A DNA stretch of 64,000 bases, from the NCBI GenBank assembly GCA_039583875.1, contig CM077151.1, positions 27,294,390 to 27,358,389 of the forward strand. Direction: 5' to 3'. The position numbers were made by a program, and so were the translations under genes. Below are positions 54,996-64,000 of the stretch, piece by piece. This DNA comes from Platanthera guangdongensis (taxonomy: Eukaryota > Streptophyta > Magnoliopsida > Asparagales > Orchidaceae). Position 1 is the first letter of the stretch. Each line of letters opens with the position of its first letter. The notes beneath the pieces were generated by a model. It was not told where the DNA came from. It did not search any database and saw only the letters and a list, made by a program, of their open reading frames with translations.

Positions 54996-56354
54996 TCTAA
55001 GAGAAAGTAAGTGGACGCATATTTGGATAGATGATCCACGACTACTAATATGCAATCTCACGTCCTCGAGCGGGTGAGCTTCAAAATAAAATCCATGGAG
55101 ATATCCACTCATATCCTGATTTGGATACGGTTGAAGCATACCGTCAAAAAAGTGATCTCAAACTTGGGATACTGACATGGCAAGCAGGCTACCATAAATA
55201 CTTTGACCCGTCAGAACATGTCGTGCCAATATAGAGATGTCGCGTGGCGGCGGGATATCAGGAAGACATCAGCTTGGCCCCCTTCGGGGTTGAGTGAAAC
55301 TCTGCTTGTAGGCGTGGGATGAGTTGCGATGAAGTTAAGGGCACTAAACGACCTTAGTGGTGGAGGTGATCCCCTGCGAGACTATATGGAGGTCGGGTTG
55401 TGGCATTCGCTTGTAAGGCCGCAACAATCAGTCAAAAGAGTGGGTTGGCAGCAACCTCGCACTGGCCAATGGAGGCGTCCTCCAATACTGGTCTCGAAAT
55501 AGCTGCTAAACGAGCAATCTGCAGCTGCCGAGAAAGAGAGCTGGCCGTATGGTTTGAGGAGCCAACACGGAATTCAATAGAAAAATCATTGCCCAATAAT
55601 TTTGCAACCTATACATGTTGTGTCGGTGCGACAATCTTCTAACTCGGGAGTTACCAGAGGCTATGATGATCCGTACGGACCGTGAAACGTCAACCAAGTA
55701 GGTAGCGGCGTCAGTGCTGCACAACAAGTACCAACGCCATAAGCTCGGACTCATATACGAGGCGAGGGTGGGCAGTGGACGCAAACATACGGACAAAATA
55801 GGCAACGGGTTGTCCCGCTTGCATCAACACCGCGTTGAAGCCTGTGCTCGATGCGTCACACTCCAGAACAAACGACTGGAAGAAATCCGAAAGAGTTAAG
55901 ACTGGAGCAATGTTGAGGGCTCGCAGATGGACTTGGAAGGTTGTGCTCGTTTCTGGTGTTCACTGGAATGCACCAACATCAGATTTATTTAGCATGATAG
56001 AGAGGAATTTGACAATTTTGCCATAATCCCTAATGAACCGCGGGTAGTCCCCATTAAGGCCTAGAAAGCCTCAGAAATTGTGGAGAGAGCGAGGTGCGGG
56101 ACATTGTAGGATGTCACGTACCTTGTCTTAGTCCATTGCGACTCCCTGTAAGGAGATCGTGTGCCCTAAGTAGCTAATTTCGGTTTGACCGAAAGTGCAA
56201 TTCTTCGGGTTCACCAAAAAATCATGCTTCTGAAGGGTGGCGAGCGTCGTTCGCACATAATGAAGGTGATCCTGCCAGGAGTTGTAAACGAGATGTCATT
56301 AAAAAACCAAGATGTACCTGCGTAGGTCCGACCAAAATAGATCATTCGTGATAG
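54996..56354 (-). pseudogene. Chromovirus H RT (C-terminal), RNase H and integrase N-terminus, decayed
   Basis: Minus strand, in order from 56354 down: NDLFWSDLRRYILVF followed by two stops where FDDI should be, so the RT catalytic box is destroyed; NPKNCTFGQTEISYLGHTI (about 56170-56215); GFLGLNGDYPRFIRDYGKIV; RNase H (about 55700-55900: FVLECDASSTGFNAVLMQAG, QPVAYF); integrase finger region; and the start of the core. About 90 bases coding for the PFGL block of RT are missing next to the element I insertion site. Confidence 0.82.
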
Positions 56355-58223
56355 TGATGTCGGACGACGCGTAGGGTTTACGCGTCTGTCGGCTTTTATA
56401 GGAAACCCTAAATGCATGCGATGATTCAAATTAATTTTGCAACGTTTGAGCGAAATTTGCACGAACTTAAAAAAAGAGGCAACTAATTTTTTAAAGCACA
56501 AAATCACTATTTTGTTTAAAAATGATTTTTCTTAGTAAAAGTGGTTCAAATTAAATCTGAGGAAGGAAGCTCGCAACTTTCGTCTCATTCCCCTTGTCGT
56601 AGCAAAACGGGAATCGTGAACTCCAAATACGTTTCCGTTTGGAGTTTCGACGTAGCGTTTGCTGACAAAATTCGGGTGAAAACCCAGCAATGAGTCTATT
56701 AACCTACGAGAAAATATTGAGACACACACAAAGGAAGAGATAGAAACAATTACCCACGGAAGAAACGTCTTTCGTATTCGAAGTCGATGGCGATCACGCG
56801 AGAGTCTCCTCGTCACCTTCGATTTCCCGCTCCGAGATCGGCCGCTATCGCACACGGGCACCAAGGAGAATCTCACTCACAAACGAAAGTGGTTCCACGG
56901 AGTCACTCACTCTAGAGAAGCCACAAACCTAACAACCTAAATTCACTCGCTCCTCACACTAGTGGCTCCACGAAATCTCAAACACTTGGGTGGCTCCACG
57001 GGATTCTCTAACACCTACTCATTCACTCCTTTACGGATAGCTGGCAGCCAACACTAAATCCATCATTCATGACATCGGAACTCACAACAATAACTTCACC
57101 TAATTCTTCTTCAACAGCAAAGTTCATTAATTAAACAACTCTTCATCTTCTAAATTCTAAAACGGAATTCGCATAGGTCAAGCAGCAAGGGGCAGTTTTC
57201 TTCATATTAATCTAACTCAGAAAGAACAGTAAGTTCTCATCTCTTCCGGCGGAAGGCAAACGACAACACAAACCTTTGAAATTTCTTCATCAATCAACAA
57301 CTAACTGCAACAACTATACAGGAAATCAAAACGAAAATTCCTAATTGAATGTCAAACACCAGGATTTCAAATTAATTAATTAAAACGCAACAGTAACATG
57401 CTACTGTTCATCTTCTTCGGACTACCGATCCCCTAATTGAAGCTACAGCAAATCTCCTAACTCCTAAACATACATCACACGCCTAACACCTAGCAGGAAA
57501 TCACAATCCGGCAAGCACACAAGGAATCAATTTCAATCTCCAAAATATTCATCCATCACCCTCCAAAATAACATACCTATTTCCATTTTATAGGCAACAA
57601 GAACTGTCGGCTTCATGGAGGAATGGCCATGGCGGGAGCTTGGACATGGGCTGAAACTGCCGGCTTCATGGGGAATATGGAGCCATGGCAGACGCTTCGG
57701 AGGAACTGTCGGAAGAGGTGGGGGGGGGAGATGATGCACGATGTGGGAGCCTCGTGCAGAAGCGGTTCAGTGCGCCCCAAAGTCGGGGAGGGAGCCGGAT
57801 GTAACCCTAATAGCCCGCCTGCAGATTCCTTTCTTCTTCTTTTAAAAATTCCGCTTGAACCGGCTTTCCGTGAGAAAAGGCTTTGCTTTTTTTTCTCGGG
57901 CCGAAGAGAAGAGGAACAGTGCTCCTGAACCTGGGACAATTCTGGCTGACCTCCTAACTTAATTAAACCTAAATATATATATATATATTAATATATGTAT
58001 TTATATATATAATAATCATAATAGAGTAACAAACTACTTCAACGGCTACGCGCGCAGGCGTGCATTACACACAAAGTCCAACTGAAATTTTGCCAAAATT
58101 AGAATGCAAAATAAAATTAAAAGTGCAAAATTAGAATGCAATAAAATAATCCAGGCTGAAAGAGGTCGATCGGGTGCGGCGTCGGACACTTTTGCGTCGA
58201 CCCGATGGGGGCGGTCTCCACCA
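56355..58223 (-). repeat. Element I 3' LTR, full length
   Basis: 1869 bases. TATAAAA on the minus strand at 57586-57592. It includes a segment (56886-57387) that the partner LTR lacks, with repeated GTGGCTCCACG words. Confidence 0.9.
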
Positions 58224-58237
58224 ACTCTCCCCCTCTC
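58224..58237 (-). promoter_or_regulatory. Element I polypurine tract
   Basis: Minus strand GAGAGGGGGAGAGT, directly before the LTR start TGGTGG. Confidence 0.85.
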
Positions 58238-58559
58238 GAAATCACTCATCTCTGGTGAGTGCTCCGAGCGCGTAGTGCGGGAGAAATCAACATCCATGCC
58301 AATGAACCAACGATCTCTGAAAACCAGCATCAGTAGTGGTCACTGTCCAATATGTACTCAGGAAGTGTAATAAAAGAATCTCCTGGTGTTCATGCTCAAC
58401 CTGAAACTGGCAGTGAAAATAGAAGGAACTACGATGGAAGTGTCAGTAGCGGAATGAACGTCGGTATGTCTTGAATGTGGCTCCTCACTCTCACTCACCA
58501 ACCCAGAAGAATCAAATGGAGGAGGAGGCAATGGAAATTCTAAAGACTCATGCGAGTAA

Positions 58560-58760
58560 TCGTAGAATTAAGTCAGATTGGCTACGTTAAAACAGGATTT
58601 GCTCCACAAACGAAAGGCATCTCAAGTTCATACGCATTTTGCCCAATCCGATTTACTACTCGAAAGGGTCCAGTTCCACGGTAGTTATCTTTTTACGGCA
58701 CCAGAAGGTAACCGTTCCGGATCTAGCTGAACCATAATCAAGTCATTCATTTTAAAACTA
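58560..58760 (-). pseudogene. Gypsy integrase C-terminal relic inside element I
   Basis: Minus strand: MNDLIMVQLDPERLPSGAVK, then in a shifted frame NYRGTGPFRVVNRIGQNAYE and LEMP, then a decayed NVANLT-like block. This is the GPF/Y module found near the C-terminus of Ty3/gypsy integrase (NDLVMV...GPFxVxxRIGxNAYxLxLP...FNVxDL). Two frame changes and stops make it non-functional. It lies between the 599-residue frame and the polypurine tract, exactly where the end of pol belongs. Confidence 0.8.
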
Positions 58761-58905
58761 ATAGCTCTTTTATGTTTTTGTTTTAAAATTGAGTTGCATA
58801 AAAATCATAAATACTATGCATTTTTTCACTCAAAATCCTTTTATGCAAATCATGCAAATGTCATAAATGAACTACTAATACGACTAACGCCACTAACCGA
58901 TGGTC

Positions 58906-60705
58906 TCAGATACTAAGAGCAACTCCTGAAAGAGGTACATGTTCAGGAGGCTCAGAGGGTGGATCATAAAAGAACTCATCGCGAGGGCGATGATCACTCA
59001 AGTGCAAATCAGAGACAACAGTGACCAAATGTGTCAACATGGTGTGTGAATTGTCTCTGCAAGTGTGCGTGACAAGATATAACTTCAACGAATCAGTGAG
59101 TGCACCCTCAAACTCGACTGTGTCACTAAAGATGAAAACATCCCAAATGTGCGGTGAACCCATAAGTTTTGCATCTTGGGGTTCACCGGGAGGGGTATAG
59201 CAAAATTCATCGCAAAAGCGACGCGTGCAAACGTAGGCTCCAACAACATATGGAGTGCTCTCAAATAAATGTGCACGAAGTGTGACAATCGTAATAAATG
59301 TGCTAAGGGAAAGTGAGGCATCAGGAGGCTCACCATGTGGGACATAGAAAAACTCATCGCAAATACGATGATCAACAGGTGGTACGTCCCATAACTCATC
59401 TAGAATGCGAGCAACCAGATGACTATGCACAAGCACTATCAACATCAAGTAAGACAATGGAGCATGTATCCATGTCTTAAAATTCACAAGAGTACTATCC
59501 AGATAAAACTCATCCGCATAAGGACGAGGTGGCTCATCTAGAGGCTCCATAGGAGGGTCTTCAAATGACCCATCGGTCGAGTGATGGTCCTCCAGAAATG
59601 AACCATCAGAAGGGGTCATACTCCCAGATAGGGTAGGGGTGACTACCTCGAGATCACTACTAAGCTCTCGACTCCCGATCGTAATGTCACTCGGTGCGTC
59701 ATCAGGTGTGGTGATGTGACTCGATGCGTCATCGGGTGTGGCGGTGTGACTCGATTCGCCACTAGGTGAAGTGTGCAGGGAATCTACACTCAAAAGAGAG
59801 CTAGTCGATATCGAATCAAGGGAGGGTTCACTAAGTGGAGCAGACTCACATGTGGGTTGACTCCACACATCCTGTACTAGAACATCAGATAGAGTCGGTG
59901 ATGTCTCCCTGCTTCGGGCAGTAGAAGGCTCTTGCTGCCCCTCAATATATATCATCATGTTCACCTTCGGAACACTAGGAGGATCGCCAGGTGTGACGTA
60001 CTCATAACGATAGTGACCTCTATAGATAGTTCGAGGGTAATCATGATGAATGTCCATATCATAATCATGTTGTGCTCGTGGATGATCATAAGTCCTACGA
60101 ACGTGTGGTGGTGGCCGCACATATGCAGTCTCAGATTTCTCATATAAAGGAGACGTGTAGTATCGATAACTAGAGGGATACTGAATCTTATCCTCATAAT
60201 AAGGTGTTGAGGGACCAATATGATCCACTCGGGTACGAGGATAATAACGATGATGGTCATCGTACGGATCGTCTCTATAATGAGAACGTGTTGGTGGGTC
60301 AACACTATCTTTGGCGGTGGTATACGGTGATCGAGTATAATCATCGAAGTGTCGCAACGATCTCCGTGACGGATCTCTATAGGAGTGAGTGTAAGTGTAA
60401 TCGTGATCCTCATATAATGGATTTTTCCTAAATGTAGATCTTTCTACATAATGTTGAGGAACATCGTAGTGTGCACGGATCGAATGTTCATCTCGAATTT
60501 GAGGCGGCATTGACGCTCGAGGGGGTATTTCTAATCTACTTACACTATCTCTAAGGTGTGCTAACCTTTCACGCAATTGGCAGGTACTCTCAGTTAATAC
60601 CGTCATTTGGTGGGCGAAAGGTAAAAACCATTGGGGTGGTTGTTCCCCTTCGTTCCCATGGCTCGATTGACCACGTTCAACTTGACGCATCCTACCACTA
60701 CACAC
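58906..60705 (-). CDS. 599-residue protein of element I, unknown family
   Basis: An intact frame beginning about 130 bases inside the primer site (ATG 60703-60705; an in-frame ATG five codons on, MRQVERGQ, may be the true start). Residues about 20-60 are hydrophobic and heptad-like (MTVLTESTCQLRERLAHLRD), a likely coiled coil. About 75-255 is Tyr/His/Arg/Asp-rich (YVERSTFRKNPLYEDHDY). About 265-400 is Ser/Thr/Asp-rich (SGESSHTATPDDASSH). About 395-599 contains four spaced copies of a DEF(F/C)Y motif followed by a GEPxDA-like phrase. I find no Retrotrans_gag core, CCHC knuckle, protease or RT motif. Position suggests it replaces gag, and it could bind RNA or a helper Gag, but this is speculation. 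Confidence 0.75.
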   Translation of the reverse strand: MCSGRMRQVERGQSSHGNEGEQPPQWFLPFAHQMTVLTESTCQLRERLAHLRDSVSRLEIPPRASMPPQIRDEHSIRAHYDVPQHYVERSTFRKNPLYEDHDYTYTHSYRDPSRRSLRHFDDYTRSPYTTAKDSVDPPTRSHYRDDPYDDHHRYYPRTRVDHIGPSTPYYEDKIQYPSSYRYYTSPLYEKSETAYVRPPPHVRRTYDHPRAQHDYDMDIHHDYPRTIYRGHYRYEYVTPGDPPSVPKVNMMIYIEGQQEPSTARSRETSPTLSDVLVQDVWSQPTCESAPLSEPSLDSISTSSLLSVDSLHTSPSGESSHTATPDDASSHITTPDDAPSDITIGSRELSSDLEVVTPTLSGSMTPSDGSFLEDHHSTDGSFEDPPMEPLDEPPRPYADEFYLDSTLVNFKTWIHAPLSYLMLIVLVHSHLVARILDELWDVPPVDHRICDEFFYVPHGEPPDASLSLSTFITIVTLRAHLFESTPYVVGAYVCTRRFCDEFCYTPPGEPQDAKLMGSPHIWDVFIFSDTVEFEGALTDSLKLYLVTHTCRDNSHTMLTHLVTVVSDLHLSDHRPRDEFFYDPPSEPPEHVPLSGVALSI

Positions 60706-60833
60706 AAGTCAAATGCAATGTATGATTATGCTTAAAAAAAATCCTTTTTTTTTGAAAATTTTGTTTTAAAAACTACGTGGGTTCCTATTCTACACAAGGC
60801 GGATTCCAAAACTTAGAAAAATTTTGGAACCTG

Positions 60834-60845
60834 GCTCTGATACCA
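60834..60845 (-). promoter_or_regulatory. Element I primer binding site (tRNA-iMet)
   Basis: TGGTATCAGAGC on the minus strand, three bases from the LTR. Confidence 0.92.
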
Positions 60846-60848
60846 ATT

Positions 60849-61959
60849 TGATGCCGGACGACGCGTAGGGTTTACGCGTCTGTCGGCTTTTCTAGGAAAC
60901 CTTAAATGCATGCGATGATTCAAATTAATTTTGCAACGTTTGAGCGAAATTTACACGAACTTAAAAAAAGAGGCAACTAATTTTTTAAAGCACAAAATCA
61001 CTATTTTGTTTAAAAATGATTTTTCTTAGTAAAAGTGGTTCAAATTAAATCTGGGGAAGGAAGCTCGCAACTTTCGTCTCATTCCCCTTGTCGTAGCAAA
61101 ACGGGAATCGTGAACTCCAAATACGTTTCCGTTTGGAGTTTCGACGTAGCGTTTGCTGACAAAATTCGGGTGAAAACCCAGCAATGAATCTATTAACCTA
61201 CGAGAAAATATTGAGACACACACAAAGGAAGAGATAGAAACAATTACCCACGGAAGAGACGTCTTCCGTATTCGAAGTCGATGGCGATCACGCGAGAGTC
61301 TCCTCGTCACCTTCGATTTCCCGCTCCGAGGTCGGCCGCTATCGCACACGGGCACCAAGGAGAATCTCACTCACAAACGCAACGGTAACATGCTACTGTT
61401 CATCTTCTTCAGACTATCGATCCCCTAATTGAAGCTACAGCAAATCTCCTAACTCCTAAACATACATCACATGCCTAACACCTAGCAGGAAATCACAATC
61501 CGACAAGCACACAAGGAATCAATTTCAATCTCCAAAATATTCATCCATCACCCTCCAAAATAACATACCTATTTCCATTTTATAGGCAACAAGAACTGTC
61601 GTCTTCATGGAGGAATGGCCATGGCGGGAGCTTGGACATGGGCTGAAACTGCCGGCTTCATGGGGAATATGGAGCCATGGCAGACGCTTCGGCGGAACTG
61701 TCGGAAGAGGTGGGGGGGGGGATGATGCACGATGTGGGAGCCTCGTGCAGAAGCGGTTCAGTGCGCCCCAAAGTCGGGGAGGGAGTCGGATGTAACCCTA
61801 ATAGCCCGCCTGCAGATTCCTTTCTTCTTCTTTTAAAAATTCCGCTTGAACCAGCTTTCCGTGAGAGAAGGCTTTGCTTTTTTTTTCTCGGGCTGAAGAG
61901 AAGAGGAACAGTGCTCCTGAACCGGGGACAATTCTGGCTGACCTCCTAACTTAATTAAA

Positions 61960-62019
<60 letters not shown>

Positions 62020-62240
62020 TATGTATATATATATATAATAGAGTAACAAACTACTTCAACGACTACGCGCGCAGGCGTGCATTACACACAAAGTCCAACT
62101 GAAATTTTGTCAAAATTAGAATGCAAAATAAAATTAAAAGTGCAAAATTAGAATGCAATAAAATAATTCAGGCTGGAAGAGGTCGATCGGGTGCGGCGTC
62201 GGGCACTTTTGCGTCGACCCGATGGGGGCGGTCTCCACCA
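60849..62240 (-). repeat. Element I 5' LTR, with 502-base deletion
   Basis: 1392 bases. The junction near 61376-61380 is AAACG, a word present at both ends of the segment missing relative to the other LTR (56881 and 57383). TATAAAA on the minus strand at 61578-61584 is retained. A TA microsatellite (about 61962-62012) is longer than in the partner LTR. Confidence 0.9.
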
Positions 62241-64000
62241 GATAGCCTTTGGGATTTCCTTCACCCATACCCAAATTTGGTGATAGTCGGAGCAGAGATC
62301 TAGCTTAGAAATGTAGCAGGTCCCCCTTGTAGCTCATCTAGTAGCTTCTGTATAACTTAAATGGGATACTTGTCTGGGATAGTGACCTTGTTGAGCTCTC
62401 GGTAGTTCCTGCAGAAACGTGAACTACCATTTTTCTTGCGGACCAAGAGAACCGGGCTCAAAAATGGACTGGTGTCGGGGCAGATTATACCTGGGGCTAG
62501 CATATCGCTCATAAGCATCTCAATCTCGTCCTTATACGCGTGGCCGTAACGGTAAGGGACTAAGGATGAACAAATACGGACATTACACCCTCCTGTAATG
62601 GAATGCAGTGGTCCGTCGGGTGAAGCGGTGGAATGTGGGTTGTGTCAGTGTAGACGTCCAAAAACATATCCAAAAGAACCTGCATGGCCGGAGGGGGTTG
62701 GCGATTGTGGGGCCTCCCGCTCAATCACGTGGCATAAATATGCGACCAAATAGACGTCGATCATTTTCTAAAGAGACTAGAGTGAGATGGACTGTCGCAA
62801 GAGAGTTGGGTCGCCCGCCAACAGAAATAGTGTCTCCTCTTCGATGAACCGCATTGTCATGCGATCACAATTGATGTTGACGTCGCCCAGGGTGAGGAAC
62901 ATGTCACTACAAGAATAATATCCACCCCCACCTAGTGCAAACAGGTAGAAGCCGTCTCAAAGGGAACATGGGCCCACTGTGAGGATTAGCCCTAAACAAA
63001 GGCCGCCAGTCGCTGGAAAAAGACCATCCCCCAAAAAGACGTAAAAGCATGGAACGGGGGTCAACGACAAAGCCAAACGATCCACTAGGCATTGTGAAAT
63101 GAAGTTGCGGATTGCCTCACTATCAATCAAGACGACCACTGGAATCCCCTGAAGTTTCCCGAGGAGCGTCGTCGTCTATAGGCCAGAAATCCAGCCGACA
63201 GTAAAGAGTGGAAGGTCAAGGGAGTGCAAGGTCGCGGCCGAAGGATCGTCATTATAAGTACAAGCCTCCAGGGCCTCAAAGTCAACAAGGATAACCTCGG
63301 GTTCCTCCTCACCAATGAAGAATCGAAGGTCCTTCAGTGGGCAACAGAAGCACAATCCCCTAGTGAGGAAATTGTGGAATTCCTGATTGGACAGCCAGGG
63401 GTGTGCAGAGGCCTGAAAGGACGTGGCGGTGGACTTGGGCGGGCGGGGAAGCCATGAGCCTCCATATGTGGTGGACAGAGCACTACTGCAGGCATGAGGG
63501 TCGTAAGAGGAGGGGCATCGTGGGTGGGTGATCAGTATCTGACGTCCTGACTTAGAATTCAGCTTAAGCAAATGGGCGAGGTCCATAACCTCGACAATAG
63601 AAAGCAGGTGGTGTGCGCGTAAGCGAGTGCGAATATGTGGTAGTAAGTCACACAAGAAGAAAGAGGTAATGGTTGGGAGGGAGACCCGACACACGCGTCG
63701 CTAATGCAATAAATTTGTCAATATAATTATCGAGGGACCTCGTTTGGCGGACGCCATGAAGATGCTTCATGGTGGAGCTCGAGTAATGAGCATCATACGA
63801 CGAATAAGGTCCTGCTGAAGGTCCGACCAAGACAGTGGGCTTGGACTGATGTAGCCAACATACCAAATGGAGAGTGGAGTCCTCCACGTCGATGAGGGTC
63901 GTGCTGACCTTGTGCGGCTTCGAATCTGGTGAACATAGAAGAACTGTTTTGCGCGGGCAATCCACCTCATAGGGTCGGTGTCGTTGAAGGAAGGAACGTC
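62241..64000 (-). pseudogene. Chromovirus H gag, protease and RT N-terminus (runs off the window)
   Basis: Minus strand from 64000 down: gag (63648-64000, DPMRWIARAKQFF-like sequence, TRSLDNYIDKFIALATRVSG); knuckle region with only the first cysteine pair (GLCFCC, about 63330); protease (about 63090-63140, VVLIDSEAIRNFIS, with the catalytic Gly of Asp-Ser-Gly changed to Glu); RT start (about 62380-62560: YRYGHAYKDEIEMLMSDML, SPVLLVRKKNGSSRFCRNYR, ELNKVTIPDKYPI); then IWVWVKEIPKAIW at the element I boundary. Multiple frameshifts. The 5' LTR lies beyond 64000. Confidence 0.85.

Larger units (their letters stand above)
56355..62240 (-). mobile_element. Element I: young non-autonomous Gypsy derivative with a novel ORF
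   Basis: LTRs at 56355-58223 and 60849-62240 (minus strand TGGTGGAG...GGCATCA), perfect target duplications GATAG (56350-56354 and 62241-62245), iMet primer site at 60834-60845, polypurine tract GAGAGGGGGAGAGT on the minus strand at about 58224-58237. The LTRs are nearly identical apart from one 502-base deletion, so insertion was recent. The internal 2.6 kb codes for a 599-residue protein and then a decayed integrase C-terminus. No gag core, protease, RT or RNase H. The integrase relic indicates Gypsy ancestry. Confidence 0.9.

Overview
This is nuclear DNA from a flowering plant, very probably an intergenic, transposon-dense region. The evidence is plant-type Ty1/copia and Ty3/gypsy elements primed by initiator-methionine tRNA (TGGTATCAGAGC), CACTA and Helitron-like DNA transposons, a plant RTE-clade LINE, and one exon of a plant GEM-like GRAM-domain gene. 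I found no rRNA, tRNA, CRISPR or organellar DNA, and no complete host gene. The species cannot be named from the sequence alone.

Layout. (1) 1-1612: unassigned flank. (2) 1613-35940: a deep nest. The oldest layer is Copia-D, minus strand, whose 3' LTR starts at 1613. It is interrupted by a tandem Copia-T complex (2939-14375: three LTRs, two gag-less internal regions, a Gypsy-family solo LTR inside the last LTR). Next come Copia-J (14558-19091, TSD GAATAT), which carries a CACTA MITE and a second inverted-repeat element; a non-autonomous Gypsy gag-protease element G1 (20758-26664) with a 78-bp tandem array where pol should be; and LTR element E (26733-35221). E contains the 3' end of a long-LTR Gypsy (F), a second solo LTR and minisatellites. 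Copia-D resumes with an integrase remnant at 35222-35940, joined abruptly to a Copia gag fragment on the opposite strand. (3) 37192-41500: microsatellites and a head-to-tail chain of Helitron-like units, followed by a foldback repeat (41728-41954). (4) 42808-42996: isolated last exon of a GEM-like gene, with a dead RTE LINE beyond it. (5) 45493-51147: Gypsy-K, a nearly intact chromovirus with 5-bp TSDs and one frameshift. (6) 51970-53320: a truncated short-LTR Copia-like element (L). (7) 53321-64000: degenerate chromovirus H, minus strand, interrupted by an AT-rich insertion and by element I (56355-62240, TSD GATAG). Element I is a young non-autonomous Gypsy derivative encoding an intact 599-residue protein with no recognisable gag or pol domain.

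How the parts relate. Gypsy-K is the only element with a nearly complete set of replication proteins. G1, I, J, Copia-T and L lack one or more essential genes and would have needed proteins supplied by other elements. The strongest candidates for something undescribed are element I and its 599-residue protein, the Helitron-like chain joined by microsatellites, the pol-only Copia-T tandem with shared inactivating lesions, and G1 with its tandem array. All boundaries and similarities were read by eye from the sequence and translations; no database search was run.
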